NCBI GenBank assembly: GCA_033439795.1
Contig: JAUTDP010000010.1
Coordinates: 930,001 to 994,000 of the forward strand
DNA: 64,000 bases
DNA from: Sordaria brevicollis
Lineage: Eukaryota; Ascomycota; Sordariomycetes; Sordariales; Sordariaceae
Reading direction: 5' to 3'
Shown one piece after another: positions 63,886 to 64,000 of this stretch. The notes under the pieces were generated by a model. That model was not told the origin of the DNA. It saw only the letters and a list, made by a program, of their open reading frames with translations, and searched no databases. Each line of letters begins with the position of its first letter. Position 1 is the first letter of the stretch. Made by a program: the position numbers and the translations under genes.

Positions 63886-64000
63886 ATGGATAGTTCACAT
63901 CAACCTTCGGTCGACAACGAAAAAGCTGGAAGCACGCGGACGTCCGTGATTGGAGGAACAAGAAGAAGTCTTGAAAACCGAGACGAGATCGTCGCCGCTG
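63886..64000 (+). CDS. 5' end of a gene leaving the window
   Basis: An ATG after a run of As (ACAAAAAATGG) opens a frame that stays open to the last base, 38 codons. It begins MDSSHQPSVDNEKAGSTRTS, a hydrophilic Ser/Glu/Lys/Thr-rich start like the cytosolic N-termini of fungal transporters or other disordered N-termini. Too little is present to assign a product. The upstream sequence has CT-rich leader character. Confidence 0.45.
   Translation, partial: MDSSHQPSVDNEKAGSTRTSVIGGTRRSLENRDEIVAA

Noticed and set aside
1..64000. CRISPR arrays, bacterial operons or prophage features
   Set aside because: None seen; introns, RIP and gene content are those of a filamentous fungus.

Overview
The window looks like nuclear DNA of a filamentous ascomycete, most likely Neurospora (Sordariales). 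Four things point there: short introns with GTRNGT donors and CTAAC/CTGAC branch points; GC-ending codons in genes beside sharply bounded AT-rich, stop-riddled tracts typical of repeat-induced point mutation (RIP); a single dispersed 5S rRNA gene that matches my memory of the main N. crassa type; and a peptide:N-glycanase orthologue that has lost its catalytic cysteine, as reported for Neurospora PNG1. Species level is an inference.

Layout. 1-1340 is an AT-rich RIP relic. 1340-5121 is gene-poor. 5122-8380 is one DNA transposon relic with 37-bp terminal inverted repeats and a TA target site; inside it a DDE_1 (pogo/Tigger-like) transposase frame survives without indels but with many RIP-type stops, and ends in a SAP-like segment. 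8381-10746 holds a small cysteine-motif gene or pseudogene. Dense genes follow: a small membrane protein (-), PRP38 (+), a small three-exon TM protein (+), 5S rRNA (+), mitochondrial GatA (+), a DUF4336-like protein (-), a 13-kb intronless ORF for a 4331-residue coiled-coil membrane protein (-), NSE4 (-), VPS34 (+), mitochondrial enoyl reductase ETR1 (-), a disordered protein (-), a retropepsin-like protein (-), an unrecognised 1191-residue protein (+), PNG1 (-), UTP4 (-), NPT1 (+), and the first codons of a gene leaving the window at the right edge (+).

There is no operon logic. The genes are independent housekeeping functions: splicing, mitochondrial tRNA-Gln charging, SMC5/6, PI3P signalling, mitochondrial fatty acid synthesis, rRNA processing and NAD salvage. 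The most unusual items are the giant filament-like membrane protein with 11-heptad internal duplications, the PNG1 homologue in which both catalytic Cys and His are substituted, the RIP-mutated transposon whose transposase appears to carry a C-terminal SAP-like motif, and small multi-exon genes found only by splice signals. Exon borders were read by eye from splice consensus and reading-frame continuity.
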